Shown here in pieces: positions 33,762-36,427 of a stretch of DNA of 36,427 bases. The first letter of the stretch is position 1. Each line of letters starts with the position of its first letter. The position numbers and the translations under genes were made by a program. This DNA is from an uncultured Candidatus Actinomarina sp. (GTDB lineage: Bacteria > Actinomycetota > Acidimicrobiia > Actinomarinales > Actinomarinaceae). The notes under the pieces are model-generated. The model worked only from the letters and a program-made list of their open reading frames with translations. It made no database searches and had not been told where the DNA came from. The DNA is taken from the NCBI GenBank assembly GCA_902580215.1, contig CACHJT010000005.1:1-36427 (forward strand). Reading direction: 5' to 3'.

Positions 33762-33790
33762 TTGAGTATTAATAATTATTCAGTTACAGT
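33762..33790 (+). promoter_or_regulatory. Putative promoter of the aminotransferase gene
   Basis: TTGAGT (33762-33767) and TACAGT (33785-33790) are separated by 17 bases, the ideal spacing. The ATG begins 9 nt after the -10 element, so the transcript would have almost no leader, and no Shine-Dalgarno sequence is seen. Confidence 0.45.
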
Positions 33791-33799
33791 GAACTAGTA

Positions 33800-35062
33800 A
33801 TGGTATACATACAGAATGATCAAATACAATCTAATGTTCCAAGTGCCTGGTACAGCTCCTTAGAAAATTTTATTGTTAAGGGTAAAAATGCTGAAATTTG
33901 GGATTCTGAAGGTAATCGATTTTTAGATTATGTTGGAGGATATGCTGTTCTAAACACTGGCCATCTCCATCCTAGAGTTGTTGATAGAGTCAAAAATCAG
34001 CTTGATAATTTTTCACACTCTTGTTTTGCTTTTGCACCACATGAAAACGCAGTAAAACTATCCGAAGAACTAAATAATAGGTATCCCATAGATACTGAAA
34101 CTAAAACATTTATGGTCAATAGTGGTGCCGAGGCTGTGGAAAATGCAGTTAAGATTGCAAGATATTATACAAATAAAAAAGCAATTTTATCTTTCAAAGG
34201 TGGATTCCATGGAAGAACATACCTTGCCATGGGTTTAACGGGAAAGGACAAACCTTATAAAGAAGGCTTTGGACCATTTCCAGAATTTGTAAAGCATGCT
34301 GTTTATCCATATAGCTATAGAGATATTTCAGATGAAGATGCATTGATGAGTGTCAAAGATGTACTCAACAATCAACTTGATCCTAATAACACAGCAGCAA
34401 TTGTGATTGAAATTGAACTTGGAGAGGGTGGGTATATTCCAGCCTCAAGTAATTTTTTATCACAACTAAGAGATATCTGCGATAAAAATAATATCTTATT
34501 AATTTTTGATGAAGTTCAGACAGGTTATGGACGTACTGGAAATATGTTTGGTGCAGAGACTGTAGGGGTAAAGCCAGACATTGTTACATTAGCAAAGGGA
34601 ATTGCTGGCGGTTTTCCTCTAGCTGCAGTATTAGGTAAATCAGAGATAATGGATTCTATTCATGAGGCAGGTATAGGAAGTACATTTGGAGCCTCGCCTG
34701 TGTCTTGTGCTGCAGCATTAGGTGTATTAGATGCATTTGATAATGAGGATATTTTGAAAAATGCTAACAAACAAGCAAAAACAATGAATGCAGTTTTATC
34801 AAACCTAATGAATGATTTTGATTTTATAGGAGATGTAAGAGGTTACGGACCAATGATTGGTGTTGAAATTGTAAGTGATAAAGAGTCTAAAAACCCTGAT
34901 AAAGAAAAAACTCAACAAATTATCTCAAACTGTAAAGAAAATGGTTTACTCCTTGTTTCATGTGGTGAGTTTGGAAACGTAATTAGGTTTATGGGTCCTT
35001 TAACTACACCACTTGAACAGGTAGAAGAAGTACTAGAAATATTTAGTGAATCTGTAATTTAG
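33800..35062 (+). CDS. Class-III PLP aminotransferase, GabT/acetylornithine type
   Basis: Omega-amino-acid transaminase fold, 420 aa. NSGAEAVENAVKIAR at 107-121, FHGRT (136-140), IFDEVQTGYGRTG (235-247; D237 holds the PLP ring nitrogen) and the Schiff-base lysine K266 in LAKGIAGGFPLAAV are all present. TGKDKPYKEGFGPF favours 4-aminobutyrate aminotransferase over acetylornithine aminotransferase. The usual EPVQGEGG segment reads EIELGEGG, which is unusual. Monocistronic and convergent with ino1; the stops overlap inside TTAG. Confidence 0.88.
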   Translation: MVYIQNDQIQSNVPSAWYSSLENFIVKGKNAEIWDSEGNRFLDYVGGYAVLNTGHLHPRVVDRVKNQLDNFSHSCFAFAPHENAVKLSEELNNRYPIDTETKTFMVNSGAEAVENAVKIARYYTNKKAILSFKGGFHGRTYLAMGLTGKDKPYKEGFGPFPEFVKHAVYPYSYRDISDEDALMSVKDVLNNQLDPNNTAAIVIEIELGEGGYIPASSNFLSQLRDICDKNNILLIFDEVQTGYGRTGNMFGAETVGVKPDIVTLAKGIAGGFPLAAVLGKSEIMDSIHEAGIGSTFGASPVSCAAALGVLDAFDNEDILKNANKQAKTMNAVLSNLMNDFDFIGDVRGYGPMIGVEIVSDKESKNPDKEKTQQIISNCKENGLLLVSCGEFGNVIRFMGPLTTPLEQVEEVLEIFSESVI

Positions 35063-36132
35063 TCAGATTCAACATGAGTGAGTTCATGAAGCTGATTTAG
35101 GACATCTCCATCTTTTATTGGTTTGAATGGTGCTTTCATTAGCCAAGCAGAAACTAAATCTAAAGAGTCTAAATCATTTTTTTCTTTAAAAAACTTCATA
35201 TATCTGACGGCGTCGATAGTAACTCCTGCACTGTTTGGTGAATCCCATACTTCTAATTGAACTTCTAAATTAAGAGGAGCACCTCCAAATCCTTTACCTT
35301 CAAGTCTAATGAATGCTTTCTTTCTATCTTCAAGCCACTTTACGTAATCAGATGGGCCAATTCTTACATTTTCAGATGAAATTCCTTTACCTTTATTAGC
35401 TACAGAAGTAACTGAAGAAGTTTTACTTGTTCTTTTAGTTTCTAAACGATCTTCTTCAAGCATATTTAGAAAGTCCATATTTCCACCAACGTTTAATTGA
35501 TAGGTATTTTCAAGATTTACACCTCTATCAGAAAATAATTGAGCTAAAACCCTATGAACAATTGTTGCTCCAACTTGACTCTTAATATCATCACCGATCA
35601 ATGGAACTCCAGCATCTTTAAACTTTTGATACCATTCTTTATCTCTAGCTATGAAAACTGGTATACAGTTAATAAATCCAATGCCTACGTTAATAGCAGA
35701 TTGGGCATAGAACTTAACAGCCTCGTCAGATCCTACTGGTAGAAGATTAATTAGTATCTCAGCTCCTGAATCTCTAAGTGAATCTTCAAAATTCTCAGAA
35801 TCGGGTGAAGTTGTAATAATATCTTTAACAAACTTACCTACTCCATCATTTACAACTCCTGGCTGGACTATGACACCAGTTTCTGGAACGTCAGAAAATT
35901 TAATTGTGTTATTTGGTTCAGCAAAAATCGCTTCACTAAGGTCTTTACCAACTTTTGTAGTATTAATATCATATGCTGCAACAACTTCAATGTTGGAGAC
36001 CTTGTATCCCCCAATGACATCAGAGATTAAACCATCTTCATTTTCAGAATTACTATAATGAACGATTCCTTGAACAAATGAACTAGCACAGTTACCAACG
36101 CCCAATATTGCAACTTTTATATTTTTTTCCAT
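35059..36132 (-). CDS. ino1: Myo-inositol-3-phosphate synthase
   Basis: NAD-dependent isomerase that turns glucose-6-phosphate into inositol-3-phosphate, the entry to phosphatidylinositol and, in many actinobacteria, mycothiol. VAILGVGNCASSFVQG at 7-22 is the nucleotide loop of the actinobacterial/archaeal-type enzyme. GDDIKSQVGATIVHRVLAQL and NVGGNMDFLNM are the conserved core, followed by SKTSSV-type residues (here TSKTSSVTSV). 357 aa, the short prokaryotic form. Supports the actinobacterial assignment. Confidence 0.95.
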   Translation of the reverse strand: MEKNIKVAILGVGNCASSFVQGIVHYSNSENEDGLISDVIGGYKVSNIEVVAAYDINTTKVGKDLSEAIFAEPNNTIKFSDVPETGVIVQPGVVNDGVGKFVKDIITTSPDSENFEDSLRDSGAEILINLLPVGSDEAVKFYAQSAINVGIGFINCIPVFIARDKEWYQKFKDAGVPLIGDDIKSQVGATIVHRVLAQLFSDRGVNLENTYQLNVGGNMDFLNMLEEDRLETKRTSKTSSVTSVANKGKGISSENVRIGPSDYVKWLEDRKKAFIRLEGKGFGGAPLNLEVQLEVWDSPNSAGVTIDAVRYMKFFKEKNDLDSLDLVSAWLMKAPFKPIKDGDVLNQLHELTHVESD

Positions 36133-36173
36133 TTTTTTACTCTAGCAAATGTGAGTTTTATATTTTTACAGGG

Positions 36174-36287
36174 TTAATTAAAGAGATAATTAAACCAACT
36201 AAAAGAGTTGTAAAGCATTCCAATCACAAAATACATTACAAAAGTGATGATTCCTATAATTTGTAATATTTTTATAAACTTGGTCAC
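36174..36287 (-). CDS. Possible 37-aa membrane peptide, hypothetical
   Basis: A GTG at 36287 opens a 37-codon frame ending in TAA at 36174-36176. The product has a basic start (MTKFIK), then a hydrophobic helix at about 7-25 and an aromatic tail (YNSFSWFNYLFN). It sits alone between ino1 and the divergent nuclease gene. There is no Shine-Dalgarno sequence, and AT-rich DNA often produces such frames by chance, so support is weak. Confidence 0.3.
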   Translation of the reverse strand: MTKFIKILQIIGIITFVMYFVIGMLYNSFSWFNYLFN

Positions 36288-36321
36288 TATTACATTTTAC
36301 AAAAATTCAAAATAATATAGA

Positions 36322-36327
36322 TATAAT
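36322..36327 (+). promoter_or_regulatory. -10 element for a leaderless nuclease transcript
   Basis: A perfect TATAAT ends 6 nt before the ATG at 36334, so transcription should begin at the start codon itself. A TTTACA lies at 36296-36301, with a long spacer of 20 bases. No Shine-Dalgarno sequence is present, as expected of a leaderless gene. Confidence 0.5.
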
Positions 36328-36333
36328 TTATGT

Positions 36334-36427
36334 ATGATTAAAAATTTATCTCCATCAAGAGCATCTCAATTTAAAACATGTCCAAAGCAATTTAAATTTG
36401 CAAATGTAGATAAATTAAAAGAGCCAA
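36334..36427 (+). CDS. RecB-family exonuclease / PD-(D/E)XK nuclease (partial, 5' end only)
   Basis: Only 31 codons are inside the window. The N-terminus reads MIKNLSPSRASQFKTCPKQF and continues KFANVDKLKEP, the characteristic opening of RecB-like/Cas4-like PD-(D/E)XK nucleases in actinobacteria (LSPSRxxDFxxCPxxYRFR...LPEP). The Cys in this opening is one of the likely Fe-S ligands of the family. The catalytic motifs lie beyond the window end. Confidence 0.75.
   Translation, partial: MIKNLSPSRASQFKTCPKQFKFANVDKLKEP

Noticed and set aside
1-36427. CRISPR arrays, insertion sequences, prophage, tRNA or rRNA genes
   Set aside because: No spaced identical repeats, transposase or integrase motifs, or cloverleaf/rRNA sequences were seen on either strand.

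Overview
This 36.4 kb window is a densely packed, AT-rich (about 30% GC by eye) bacterial chromosome segment. An actinobacterial-type inositol-3-phosphate synthase, F420/F0 biosynthesis genes (cofG, cofH), a deazaflavin-dependent Ddn-family protein, a Rv2927c-like coiled-coil protein and the order recG-rsmD-coaD-yceD-rpmF-plsX-rnc-mutM-smc all point to an actinobacterium. Low GC, very short intergenic gaps, 1-, 4- or 8-nt start/stop overlaps and overlapping convergent stop codons suggest a streamlined marine lineage of the Actinomarina kind. That assignment is inference; there is no rRNA here to test it.

Layout. 1-1675: an amino-acid ABC uptake system (partial permease, lipoprotein binding protein), with a strong hairpin between the two genes and a 10-bp-phased repeat upstream. 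1676-2576: a crotonase-family gene and a divergent small membrane ORF. 2557-7694 (minus): cofG-cofH-trmD-rplS-lepB-rnhB. 7764-10879 (plus): gap-like, gap, ridA and a glutamine-amidotransferase-fold hydrolase. 10868-11995 (minus): rpsP-khpA-rimM. The usual rpsP-to-rnhB ribosome-maturation operon is therefore split by about 6 kb. 12123-16424 (plus): upp, deoB, punA, etfB, etfA. 16421-27195 (minus): recG, rsmD, coaD, a coiled-coil gene, yceD, rpmF, plsX, rnc, mutM, an asparaginase-II gene, smc and cdd. 27281-29360 (plus): rpmB, a divergent cold-shock-domain gene, a photolyase-like gene and a Ddn-family gene. 29414-33737 (minus): a four-helix membrane protein, an alpha/beta hydrolase, a membrane-anchored MurF-like ligase, ddl and a HAD phosphatase. 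33800-36132: a class-III aminotransferase facing ino1. 36334-end: the start of a RecB-like nuclease gene.

How the genes fit together. CofG and CofH make F0, the deazaflavin core of F420. F420H2 would serve the Ddn-family protein, and F0 is a known antenna pigment of some photolyases, so these parts may be functionally linked. Cytidine deaminase, purine nucleoside phosphorylase, phosphopentomutase and uracil phosphoribosyltransferase form a nucleoside-salvage set. MurF and Ddl make and attach D-Ala-D-Ala.

Most unusual items: (1) a GAPDH paralogue lacking the catalytic cysteine, directly in front of a normal GAPDH; (2) a photolyase-like protein whose domain order looks circularly permuted; (3) an SMC of only 881 residues with no recognisable hinge; (4) a signal peptidase I whose essential N-terminus has no ATG/GTG/TTG start and lies in frame behind the rplS stop; (5) a CofH carrying an extra domain of about 235 residues; (6) a cytidine deaminase missing one zinc-ligand cysteine. 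No stretch longer than 300 bases lacks a gene.
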